Program-made: the position numbers and the translations under genes
Part shown: positions 26,145 through 33,696 of the stretch, one piece after another
Layout: each line of letters begins with the position of its first letter
Position numbering within the stretch: the first letter of the stretch is position 1
Source: Candidatus Omnitrophota bacterium
Lineage (GTDB): Bacteria; Omnitrophota; Gorgyraeia; Velamenicoccales; Velamenicoccaceae
Direction of reading: 5' to 3'
Length of the DNA stretch: 33,696 nucleotides
NCBI GenBank assembly: GCA_028717105.1
Contig: JAQUOM010000003.1
Coordinates: 1 to 33,696 of the forward strand
Notes under the pieces: model-generated
Database searches by the model: none
Seen by the model: the letters and a program-made list of their open reading frames with translations, nothing else
What the model was told of the DNA's origin: nothing

Positions 26145-27812
26145 TCAAACTCCGGTAAGTCCCGCCTGCTTAGGCAAAATGCGCACGATATACTCGTCAC
26201 CCGCCTGATAAAGGACGATATGGCTGTAGGCATCGCCGATCAACCGGCCCAGGTCCTCCACATAGTCCTTGCGTAAGACGGCCGTCGTCACCGGCTGCCG
26301 CTTCAGGAAAGACTGAAGCTTGTCGACGGTATTGATGTATTCCACGGGGTGAGGGCTGAAATAACCGCTCCCGTTAATATCCAGGACCGCAATGGTCTTG
26401 TCGGTGTAAAACCTGATCCCGCGCGCGAAGAATTTGGAACAAAGGATGACGTCGGATGCAGGGCCGCGCTCTTTGAGGTATTGCCCCGCCTTCCGCGACG
26501 ACACATAAGATTCGAAATGCGGCGTCATCCAAAGAGAAAAAGCCAGGAGAACGGGCAAAAACGCCGCCAGCATCCAGAAACCCGGAACAAAACGCCGGCG
26601 CCAGGCGAAAACAAGGAACACGGCCAGATAAACGGCGAGGAAGGCCGCAAAAATCAGGACGGGCAGGGGTTGAGAAACATATTCCGGGACTATTTTGACC
26701 GCGACAACCAACCCCACGGGAAAACCGAAACAGAAAACACCGGTCGCGATCATGCCGGCCCTTAGTACGCGCGGCCATTTCTTTTGCTCAGCCTCAACGA
26801 AGAAAAACCCCGTGATCAAAGCCAGGGCGGGAAAATACGGAAAGATATAGCTGGTCAGTTTGGAATGCGCCGACTGGAAAATGATGAACGTTACGGCAGT
26901 CCAGCATATCAGATAGAGGAAAAAGGGGTTCGACCGGCGGCGGAACGTCCGGACCAGCCACACAGCCGCCGAAATAAAAAATACGCTCCAGGGAAACATG
27001 CTCCCGATCGTCGTTAAAGGATAATAATACCAGGTGTCCGCGGCCGGATGTTCCGCTTCAACCACGCGCCGCCAATGATCATTGACGAAAAACTCCCGGG
27101 TAAAAACAGTACCATACGTCTTGATCATAAAAATGTACCATGGCAGGGCAAGAAGCCCGAAGACCGCAATGCCCAGAGGAAACCCCCAGCCTTTCAGCAC
27201 GGCGATTTCCCGGCGTGCCAGGAGAAAAGCAAGAACGGCGCAAAAAGGAATGATCAGGCCCAGGGGGCCTTTTGTCAAAACCGCCATCGCGCAGAAAGCA
27301 AAAAACAGGACCCAGCCGGCCTGTCTCCGTTTTTCGACGGCATATCCCCAAAAAAACGCCAAAAATGACAAAAGGATAAAAACGGTAAAGATCAGGTCCG
27401 TAAAAACCGTGCGCGACAGCCCGACATAAAGGCCGCAGGACAAAAGGATAACAGCCGATAAGAACGCCTTGCGCTGATCCCTGAAACCAAGCCATCCAAG
27501 AAGGTAAACTGCCAGGACGCCGATCATCCCGAAGAAAGCGGGAAAAAACCTCGCCGCAAAAGGCCCCGCCCCGCCGGCCTCAAAGGCCAGGCGCAAAAAC
27601 CAATAGGTCATAATGGGTTTTTCAAACTGGGGCTGACCGAACAAATAAGGCGTCATCCAACTCCCTTGCTGCTTCATCTCACGGGCGGTCTGGGAGTAAA
27701 AAACCTCATCGGGATTCGTCAGGCTCAACATGCCGTTGCCCAGCATCAGGAACACGTAGCCCAGTGCCAGCAAGATCACGATGTTCTTCAGATGGCTTTG
27801 CGATTTCATCAT
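26145..27812 (-). CDS. ArnT-like (GT83/PMT superfamily) membrane glycosyltransferase
   Basis: LTNPDEVFYSQTAREMKQQGSWMTPYLFGQPQFEKPIMTYWFLRLAFEAGG; many TM helices; ALPWYIFM; HSKLTSYIFPYFPALALITG. Confidence 0.9.
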   Translation of the reverse strand: MMKSQSHLKNIVILLALGYVFLMLGNGMLSLTNPDEVFYSQTAREMKQQGSWMTPYLFGQPQFEKPIMTYWFLRLAFEAGGAGPFAARFFPAFFGMIGVLAVYLLGWLGFRDQRKAFLSAVILLSCGLYVGLSRTVFTDLIFTVFILLSFLAFFWGYAVEKRRQAGWVLFFAFCAMAVLTKGPLGLIIPFCAVLAFLLARREIAVLKGWGFPLGIAVFGLLALPWYIFMIKTYGTVFTREFFVNDHWRRVVEAEHPAADTWYYYPLTTIGSMFPWSVFFISAAVWLVRTFRRRSNPFFLYLICWTAVTFIIFQSAHSKLTSYIFPYFPALALITGFFFVEAEQKKWPRVLRAGMIATGVFCFGFPVGLVVAVKIVPEYVSQPLPVLIFAAFLAVYLAVFLVFAWRRRFVPGFWMLAAFLPVLLAFSLWMTPHFESYVSSRKAGQYLKERGPASDVILCSKFFARGIRFYTDKTIAVLDINGSGYFSPHPVEYINTVDKLQSFLKRQPVTTAVLRKDYVEDLGRLIGDAYSHIVLYQAGDEYIVRILPKQAGLTGV

Positions 27813-28570
27813 GGATTCCCCCGGTTTTGCCCGGTCATTGACAAAAGTTCCGTAACGGTCACGAACTTCCACCCTTTCTCTTTGAGCCGTTCGATCAGCC
27901 GCATGACAGCCAGGACCGTTTCATCCCTGTCGCCGCCCTCGGTGCTGAAGGCGCCGCCGCTGTCGTGGAACAAGATAATGTCTCCCGGCCGCACGTGATG
28001 CATCAGATATTTGATCATATATTTGTCGTCGAAGGTCACCCAGTCTTTGGAATTCAAGGACCAGAGGACGATTTCATAACCCATCGACCTGATGAGTTTT
28101 TTCTCCCGGGCCGTCATCCAGGCCTTCGGGGGCCTGAAATAACGGGTCGTCACCCCGGTGACTTTCTGGATGATCCCTTCGGTGCGCCGGATCTCATTCT
28201 CAAGCTTACGGACGTTGAAATATGTCAAAAGAACGCGATGATCGTAGGTATGGTTGCCGATGTCATGGCCTTCCGCGACGACGCGGCGGGCGACATCCGG
28301 ATATTTTTCCACGTGTTCCCCCAGCATAAAGAAGGTCGCGCGGACATCGGCCTCTTTGAGCACATCGAGAATCTTCGATGTCCAGACGGGCGACGGCCCA
28401 TCGTCAAAGGTCAGGGCCACGACCTTTTCGCCGACCTCTTCGCGATAGATCGTTCCCCGGCGCACAAAGACGGCCTGGTCGAAAAAGATGATAAAGACGG
28501 CCCCGAAAAAAACGACCAGGATCGCCAAAAGAAGGACAAGACGCAACGTCCGCATGATGGAAGGCAGCAT
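27809..28570 (-). CDS. NodB-type polysaccharide deacetylase
   Basis: VVALTFDDGPSPVWTSKILDVLKEADVRATFFMLGEHVEKYP...GHDIGNHTYDH; RYFRPPKAW; GDIILFHDSGG. Confidence 0.93.
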   Translation of the reverse strand: MLPSIMRTLRLVLLLAILVVFFGAVFIIFFDQAVFVRRGTIYREEVGEKVVALTFDDGPSPVWTSKILDVLKEADVRATFFMLGEHVEKYPDVARRVVAEGHDIGNHTYDHRVLLTYFNVRKLENEIRRTEGIIQKVTGVTTRYFRPPKAWMTAREKKLIRSMGYEIVLWSLNSKDWVTFDDKYMIKYLMHHVRPGDIILFHDSGGAFSTEGGDRDETVLAVMRLIERLKEKGWKFVTVTELLSMTGQNRGNP

Positions 28571-28621
28571 AACGGTTATAATGTATCAAAAGGAGGATGA
28601 TCGCACAATCAAATTCTTTCT

Positions 28622-28716
28622 CCTGCGCCCTTTCCCTGTTTGATCCCGTTATGCGGGACGGATGCGCACGTCCGCTTGTCGCCAAAAACAGGGAAACCGA
28701 CGCCCCCGCACGCAGG
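28622..28716. repeat. Imperfect cruciform / multi-hairpin inverted repeat in the nodB-thi4 divergent intergenic region
   Basis: CCTGCG (28622-28627) with CGCAGG (28711-28716); TTTCCCTGTTT (28631-28641) with AAACAGGGAAA (28686-28696); internal TCCCG-TTATG-CGGGA and GGACG-N8-CGTCC. Confidence 0.75.
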
Positions 28717-28734
28717 ACGGGCACGCGGCGAAAC

Positions 28735-28763
28735 TTCACTTTCCGCTTCGGATTTGCTATAAT
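28735..28763 (+). promoter_or_regulatory. Extended -10 promoter for the second thi4-like gene
   Basis: TTCACT - 17 nt - TATAAT with TGC immediately 5' of the -10. Confidence 0.65.
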
Positions 28764-28849
28764 AGAAGCGCTCAAAAAATCAACGCTCTCTGACACGCAG
28801 ATTTCTGCGTTTCAAGCTCCCGAAAAAACACGGAAAGGAACTAAAAAGC

Positions 28850-29623
28850 ATGATCGACGAAATCAAGATATCGAAAGCCATCATTGACACCTATAGCAAA
28901 AAGCTGATCAGCCACCTGGATGTGGACGTGGCCATTGCCGGGGCCGGGCCTTCCGGGATGACCTGCGCTTACTACCTGGCCAAAAAAGGCAAGAAGGTCG
29001 CCATCTTCGAACGCAAACTTTCCGTCGGCGGCGGCATGTGGGGCGGCGGCATCATGTTTAACGAGATTGTCGTCCAGGCACAGGCCAAAAAGATCCTGGA
29101 TGAATTCGGCATCCGCAGCCGCGTCTACGAAAACGGCTATTACCTGGCGGATTCCATAGAGGCGACCGCAACGCTCTGCGCGCAGGCCCTCAAGGCCGGT
29201 GCCGTCATCTTTAATTGCATGAGCGCCGAAGACGTTATGATCAGAAAAAACCGCGTCTGCGGGCTCGTCCTGAACTGGACGGCTGTCGAGATGGCGCGGC
29301 TCCACGTCGACCCTATCACCATGCGCGCCTCCTATGTCGTTGACGGCACGGGCCACGACGCCCAGATCGTGCATCTCGTCGAAAGAAAATCCGGGATACG
29401 CCTGAAAACAAAAACCGGAAAGGCCGTCGGGGAAGGCTCCATGTGGGCCGACATCGCCGAGACGACGACGGTCAAAAATACCCGGGAAGTGGCCCCCGGC
29501 CTCTACGTCTGCGGCATGTGCGCCAACGCCACTTTCGGCGGGCCGCGCATGGGGCCCATTTTCGGAGGAATGCTTCTGTCGGGCAGAAAAGTTGCCGGGG
29601 AACTGCTGAAGAAACTGAAATAA
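28850..29623 (+). CDS. thi4: Thi4-family thiazole synthase (active-site His, archaeal/multi-turnover type)
   Basis: [110 protein letters not shown]. Confidence 0.95.
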   Translation: MIDEIKISKAIIDTYSKKLISHLDVDVAIAGAGPSGMTCAYYLAKKGKKVAIFERKLSVGGGMWGGGIMFNEIVVQAQAKKILDEFGIRSRVYENGYYLADSIEATATLCAQALKAGAVIFNCMSAEDVMIRKNRVCGLVLNWTAVEMARLHVDPITMRASYVVDGTGHDAQIVHLVERKSGIRLKTKTGKAVGEGSMWADIAETTTVKNTREVAPGLYVCGMCANATFGGPRMGPIFGGMLLSGRKVAGELLKKLK

Positions 29624-29665
29624 TCACCGCCGAGCTGCAGGCTGCAAGCTTCGGGCGAGAAACAC

Positions 29666-29707
29666 AAAAAAGAAACCGCTGACTTTTGTCAGCGGCTTCT
29701 TTTTTTC
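29666..29707 (+). terminator. Terminator downstream of thi4 (His type), potentially bidirectional
   Basis: GAAACCGCTGAC-TTTT-GTCAGCGGCTTC with flanking A-run and TTTTTTT. Confidence 0.93.
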
Positions 29708-29719
29708 AAGCTCACCTCT

Positions 29720-30019
29720 TTACATCGTCATGGGACCGCGAACAACCCCGTCGTATTCCACGTCCGGATTATTTTCCACACGGGTTTGAGCTTCACCGGA
29801 TAGAAAGGCCTCCCCGCGGACACTCATGTCGGCGGCCTCAAGCGCTGCATCAGGGCCCGTCCCGGAAGAAACATGGACAGACACCGCGGCCGGCGGCGGC
29901 CCAGCAGGAGCATCCCCCGCTTTCTGTTCCATCCAGAACGCGATGATCGCTAACCCTAAAATGACAATAACAAGAAATAAACCGATGGTTAAAACCATAT
30001 GAAGCGGCGTTTTTTTCAT
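29720..30019 (-). CDS. Small single-TM protein at end of pilin operon
   Basis: MKKTPLHMVLTIGLFLVIVILGLAIIAFWMEQKAGDAPAG...; start codon is one base from the stop of the PilX-like gene. Confidence 0.7.
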   Translation of the reverse strand: MKKTPLHMVLTIGLFLVIVILGLAIIAFWMEQKAGDAPAGPPPAAVSVHVSSGTGPDAALEAADMSVRGEAFLSGEAQTRVENNPDVEYDGVVRGPMTM

Positions 30020-30020
30020 T

Positions 30021-31730
30021 CTAGACTCCTTCTCCTTCCCAGATCATCTTGTCATCAAGATGAAAATCGTCCTGCGCGGTGAAACCCGACAAATAAGGAA
30101 AATACGGCGGGGTCTTGCCGTTTAGCACGCGCGGGTCATAAACGAAATTGCGGCCGTAACCGTGCAAAGGCGTCGTCCCGGAGAACTGGCCGAACGCGCC
30201 GTAAAAATCGGTGATCACCCCGCCCAAAAGCGTAGCCGTACCGCGCGGCGAACCCCCATCGTAATTATCTACCGTAAAAACGCCGTGCGGCGCCATGATA
30301 ATGCCGTGTATCTCGACGTTATGGGGCGCGCTTGTCCCGATGCGCACATCGCCGCCCCAGGCAATGAGGCCCAGCATGTTGTCGGCCGCCAGGCCCGTAG
30401 CCGGGTCTGTCCCGCTTAAAGGGCTGGCCGTATACGTTTCATAACGGACATTGTTGGAAATAACGATGTCGCGTTCCGCCGACACCGTTACGGAAGAATT
30501 TTTCTGGACCGTGCCGGAGAAAGACGTGATATCGTCCAAAGAATAGATCAAAATACCTTCGTCGTTGACGCCATCCGGCACCCCGGTATACGTCACCGTG
30601 CTGCCGCTGACGGTTTCCACGGTGGTCTGACTATTGGCCCTGTCCACCGTGATATTCTTCGTCGTCGACCCTTGTGTAATGGCATAGACGGCATTGTTGC
30701 TGGCGTTAACGCTCATGGTCACGCTCGCATCCCCTTTGATCAGGATCCCTCCCGTGACCGCGCCGCTGCTGTTGGGGACATAGATCCCGTCGCTGCCCGG
30801 ATTGGCCATGGTCCCCAGGGCCTGGGTCTTCAGGTCGTTCTGCGTTACAGACGAAGGAAGATTGATCAGGCTATAGCCGCGCTCATACCCTACATCGAAA
30901 ATCGGCACATCGGTCGTGCCGTTGGCGTCCGCATCCATCAAAATAGACGAACCCTCGTTATAAAACCTGGCTTTTGTTTCATGCTGGGTCACCGCATCCG
31001 TGAAGTGCCCCGAAGGATTGTTGGCAAAACTGAAACGGCCGTTGGTGGAAACAGGGCCCGAAAAATTGGTATTCTCCGTAAACCAGACGGTCGTCCCGGA
31101 AGGTGTCGTGTGATGGCTGGTAAACAACGCGAATTTCGCAAAGTTGGCGCGCAGGATCGTGATGGCGAATTCTCCCTGCCACAACCGGACATTCTCTTTG
31201 ACAGACGGGTTCGTCGCCGTGACAGAACCCTGGGACGTCACGCTGTATTGATAAGGAAATACATAGACATCTGCCGACGGACTGGTCGGCGCGCCGTTGG
31301 GCTGAACAAGGAGCGTTGCCGTATAATTACCGCTGATGGCCGTATTGAGGTCGGGAGCGTTCAACGTCAGCGTCGCATTCCCTCCGGATACGGTGAATTG
31401 CGGCTGGCCCGCCGCATAGCCGAAATCATGCAAAAATCCCAAAGAATTATTCCCTGCGATATACGCCGAAAAGGTCGCGGATGTCCAATGTTCGGCGGGG
31501 TCCTCGATCCTGCCCTTGATATCCACGCGGACACGCTTCTTAAGCTCTGCCCGCCCCTGCGACGCCCCGGCCTCGGCCAATGCCAAAGACTGCATCGCGT
31601 ATTTCTGAAAATCCACGGATGTCTTCTGGGAAAGCAGGCTTGAAAAAAATATGCTCGCCAGGACCAGAAGGACCGCTACGCCCATCAAAACGGCGGCCAG
31701 CGCAACCCCTTTTTCGCTCTTGTTTGACAT
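30021..31730 (-). CDS. PilX-like type IV pilus assembly protein
   Basis: N-terminal class III-like leader KSEKG|VALAAVLMGVAVLLVLASIFFSSLLSQKTSVDFQKYAMQSLALAEAGASQGRAEL; long polar C-terminal region. Confidence 0.8.
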   Translation of the reverse strand: MSNKSEKGVALAAVLMGVAVLLVLASIFFSSLLSQKTSVDFQKYAMQSLALAEAGASQGRAELKKRVRVDIKGRIEDPAEHWTSATFSAYIAGNNSLGFLHDFGYAAGQPQFTVSGGNATLTLNAPDLNTAISGNYTATLLVQPNGAPTSPSADVYVFPYQYSVTSQGSVTATNPSVKENVRLWQGEFAITILRANFAKFALFTSHHTTPSGTTVWFTENTNFSGPVSTNGRFSFANNPSGHFTDAVTQHETKARFYNEGSSILMDADANGTTDVPIFDVGYERGYSLINLPSSVTQNDLKTQALGTMANPGSDGIYVPNSSGAVTGGILIKGDASVTMSVNASNNAVYAITQGSTTKNITVDRANSQTTVETVSGSTVTYTGVPDGVNDEGILIYSLDDITSFSGTVQKNSSVTVSAERDIVISNNVRYETYTASPLSGTDPATGLAADNMLGLIAWGGDVRIGTSAPHNVEIHGIIMAPHGVFTVDNYDGGSPRGTATLLGGVITDFYGAFGQFSGTTPLHGYGRNFVYDPRVLNGKTPPYFPYLSGFTAQDDFHLDDKMIWEGEGV

Positions 31731-31799
31731 GACATTCTCCTTAATTTTGCCTCTACAGGGGTTTCTCTTCTCTACAAAATTAACTCCGCAGCTTGCGCC

Positions 31800-31835
31800 G
31801 TAAATTTTTGCCGTCAGACCATGGCAAAAATTTAC
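31800..31835 (-). other. 13-bp perfect inverted repeat between pilW-like and pilX-like genes
   Basis: GTAAATTTTTGCC - 10 nt - GGCAAAAATTTAC, no following T-run. Confidence 0.75.
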
Positions 31836-31878
31836 AAGCGGTTAAGCAAAGAGTAACGCTTATTCCTTAATGTTGTCT

Positions 31879-32493
31879 CTAAAACTCGCCCTCATCCGGT
31901 TCTTCCACCGCCGTCTCGGCGGAAACCGTCATGTTCAGGTTGCGCAATGTCACATGCGTCTCCCAGTTAAAACCGACTTCCTTAAAAGTCTCGATCTCCA
32001 TCCGGACCCGCGGGCAGGCCTGGTCCACGGCCGTGCACCCCGAGCAGCCGCAACCAATAAAAAAATCCTCGACGGATGACGCCGCCACGGTCTCCGCCGC
32101 CGTCCCTTCTTTCATCAAGAGACGCGTCTCATCGGCAGGGTCAAGTTTGAAAGTGACCTTCTGCAAGGACGTCACAATGCCGGAGGCATTAAAGACCGGC
32201 CGGTAAAAGTCGATGCGGGTATTGTTGCTGGAGATCGTCACGGGGTAGTGCGTCGCATTGATCACCCAATCGGGGTTCGCTTCCCTGACCAGCCCCGCCA
32301 GTTTGTCTGCGGCGCGGCGGGCTTCCTGGGCTTCGACGATCTTGCCCCTGCCGATCTCCCAACCCCGATCGGCATTCCTTAAAATCAGGGCAAACATGGA
32401 AAACAGGATCAAAAAAATACACAGCACCATCACCAACTCGATCAAGGTGTGGCCGCTTCGGGTCCTCGAAAAATATGATGTCTTATCTCGCAA
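31879..32493 (-). CDS. PilW-like minor prepilin
   Basis: TRSG|HTLIELVMVLCIFLILFSMFALILRNADRGWE, prepilin cleavage/methylation motif. Confidence 0.85.
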   Translation of the reverse strand: MRDKTSYFSRTRSGHTLIELVMVLCIFLILFSMFALILRNADRGWEIGRGKIVEAQEARRAADKLAGLVREANPDWVINATHYPVTISSNNTRIDFYRPVFNASGIVTSLQKVTFKLDPADETRLLMKEGTAAETVAASSVEDFFIGCGCSGCTAVDQACPRVRMEIETFKEVGFNWETHVTLRNLNMTVSAETAVEEPDEGEF

Positions 32494-32989
32494 TGAGAGT
32501 CACCACCTCTGCCGACGAATCCAGACGGCTGTTATTATTAACGTCTTCGCCGGAATCCAAAATACCGTTAAAATTCCTGTCCTCTCCTACCGTCCTGTTC
32601 AAACGCGTGGCATAAGACGCGACGAGACGGACCCTTGTCAGCGTTGCCGGATACCCGGAGAAACTTGTTACGACATCCACGCGCCCCCGGGAAAGCTGGC
32701 CATCCGTAAACCCGTAATCGGTCAGGTTGAAAGGACCGGCCGCCGCAGGAATATTGTCAAAATCCATGGCCCTGATCTCTTCAAGCTTGGCCAAAAGGCT
32801 GTTGCTTGCCAAGGCATGGTCCCGTTGCATATCCGTCAGGACAAACATGCTGATATATGTCAATAGCAGGCCTGACAGCGTCACAGCAAGGATCGCCAAC
32901 GCAAACACCACTTCAACCAGGGTAAACCCCTTCGCCCTTTTTTTGACGCCCCCGGCCCTTCTGCGGAAAAAAAACTCGCGCCTATCCAT
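32483..32989 (-). CDS. PilV-like minor prepilin with C-terminal Asp/Asn-rich loops
   Basis: AKG|FTLVEVVFALAILAVTLSGLLLTYISMFVLTDMQRDHALASNSLLAKLEEIRAMDF; GEDRNFNGILDSGEDVNNNSRLDSSAE near C-terminus. Confidence 0.88.
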   Translation of the reverse strand: MDRREFFFRRRAGGVKKRAKGFTLVEVVFALAILAVTLSGLLLTYISMFVLTDMQRDHALASNSLLAKLEEIRAMDFDNIPAAAGPFNLTDYGFTDGQLSRGRVDVVTSFSGYPATLTRVRLVASYATRLNRTVGEDRNFNGILDSGEDVNNNSRLDSSAEVVTLIAR

Positions 32990-33186
32990 ATATAAATTAT
33001 ATAATTTTTTAAGACCACTTACAATGTTAATCCTCCTGAAGAAAGAAAGCTTTTATTTCGTCTTTCATCCTTCCGCGCCGTGAAGGTATCTTGTTGATAC
33101 AAGGAAAGTTACAAAGGCCGGCATCCCCCTCTCAAACGACACAACCCTCCCGGATGGCGCTATCGTTTTCCTCCTCGCAAAAAGGC

Positions 33187-33332
33187 CTGTTTTTTTACAA
33201 AAACAGCCGCGTTCCCCAAAGATTTTCACCCCGGATTAGCCGGCCTGGCAGGCCCCCTGAAGCTCAAAAGGCAAAACGGCCTTTAAGGAAAAACCCTCCT
33301 TGAAGATACAAGCTTGTAACCTTGCGGCAAGG
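33187..33332 (-). other. Multi-hairpin 5' leader of the minor-pilin operon (candidate ncRNA)
   Basis: Seven short inverted repeats in 146 bp (listed in findings), ending in a U-rich hairpin followed by TTTTT. No ORF of pilus type in between. Confidence 0.5.
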
Positions 33333-33424
33333 CCGCGCCGGCGGCAGCCCTTCGAGAATCTTCGGCGATACGGCGTCCCTATCTCCGGATCGACTGATAT
33401 TTTTTCCCGGCATAGCCCTTATAA

Positions 33425-33453
33425 GAAAAAACCGCCCTTGTTTAAAGAGCGGC
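33425..33453 (-). terminator. Terminator downstream of the holin-like gene
   Basis: Minus strand CCGCTCTT-TAAAC-AAGGGCGG followed by TTTTTT. Confidence 0.85.
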
Positions 33454-33517
33454 CTTCCTGTTGCTTGATATCCCGCGGCCAAAAAGAACCCTTGGCCATC
33501 AGCCATGAAAAGAGGCT

Positions 33518-33696
33518 TCACTTTACAAGTTTATTATAGAGCCAGGCGAAGAGCAAGCCGCCGGCCAAGCCGTCGACAAACGCCCATACGGCCCCGATCG
33601 CGCTCCCCAGGATCGTCTGACTATAACCAAGATAGAACCCGCAAAGGAGACCGAAGAACCCCATGCCCCATCCTGTCATTGCGCTCAAAACCCCGG
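33518..33696 (-). CDS. Holin-like small membrane protein (partial, runs off right edge)
   Basis: Minus strand GVLSAMTGWGMGFFGLLCGFYLGYSQTILGSAIGAVWAFVDGLAGGLLFAWLYNKLVK*; glycine-rich TM helices. Confidence 0.65.
   Translation of the reverse strand, partial: GVLSAMTGWGMGFFGLLCGFYLGYSQTILGSAIGAVWAFVDGLAGGLLFAWLYNKLVK

Noticed and set aside
31800-31835. Rho-independent terminator between pilW-like and pilX-like genes
   Set aside because: Strong stem, but the minus strand after it reads GGCGCAAGCTGCGG with no U-run.
33187-33420. c-di-GMP-I (GEMM) or ydaO-type riboswitch in the pilin leader
   Set aside because: Only fragmentary resemblance (GGGACGC, GGGGTGAAAATC). The diagnostic conserved blocks are missing, so I report it only as an unassigned structured leader.
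1-33696. CRISPR array, tRNA/rRNA genes, transposase or integrase
   Set aside because: No regularly spaced direct repeats, no tRNA-like cloverleaf with a CCA end or rRNA segments noticed, and no ORF with transposase or integrase motifs.

Overview
Gene-dense bacterial chromosomal window. Nearly all genes lie on the minus strand. The plus-strand exceptions are a partial CDS at the left edge, ispH and a thi4-like gene. In minus-strand transcription order, from right to left, I see: a partial holin-like membrane protein; a structured leader followed by a type IV minor-pilin operon (PilV/PilW/PilX-like plus a small membrane protein); a NodB / GT83 (ArnT-like) / PIG-L / GNAT cluster; a cold-shock gene interrupted by an in-frame amber codon; an AddA/AddB-type helicase-nuclease pair; a short TamB-like protein; a synthase-dependent exopolysaccharide operon (three TPR proteins, one with a beta-barrel, a BcsA-like GT2 and a GH8) ending in two tiny ferritin-like ORFs; a TPP riboswitch plus terminator in front of a Thi4-family gene; ZIP and CDF metal transporters; CcdA and a TlpA/DipZ-like thioredoxin; and a histidine kinase with a receiver-TM-DUF192 fusion. 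The most unusual observations are: (1) a TPP riboswitch whose J4/5-P5 junction appears to be split by an 83-nt foldback element with inverted ends; (2) two Thi4 paralogs, one with Cys and one with His at the sulfur-donor position; (3) a receiver domain with Asn at the phosphoacceptor site, fused through a TM segment to DUF192; (4) an otherwise intact cold-shock gene with TAG at the first codon of RNP1; (5) a roughly 500-nt multi-hairpin leader ahead of the minor-pilin operon; (6) a pair of two-helix ferritin-like ORFs that may be a split ferritin fold. All family calls were made by eye from motifs. No database search was run.
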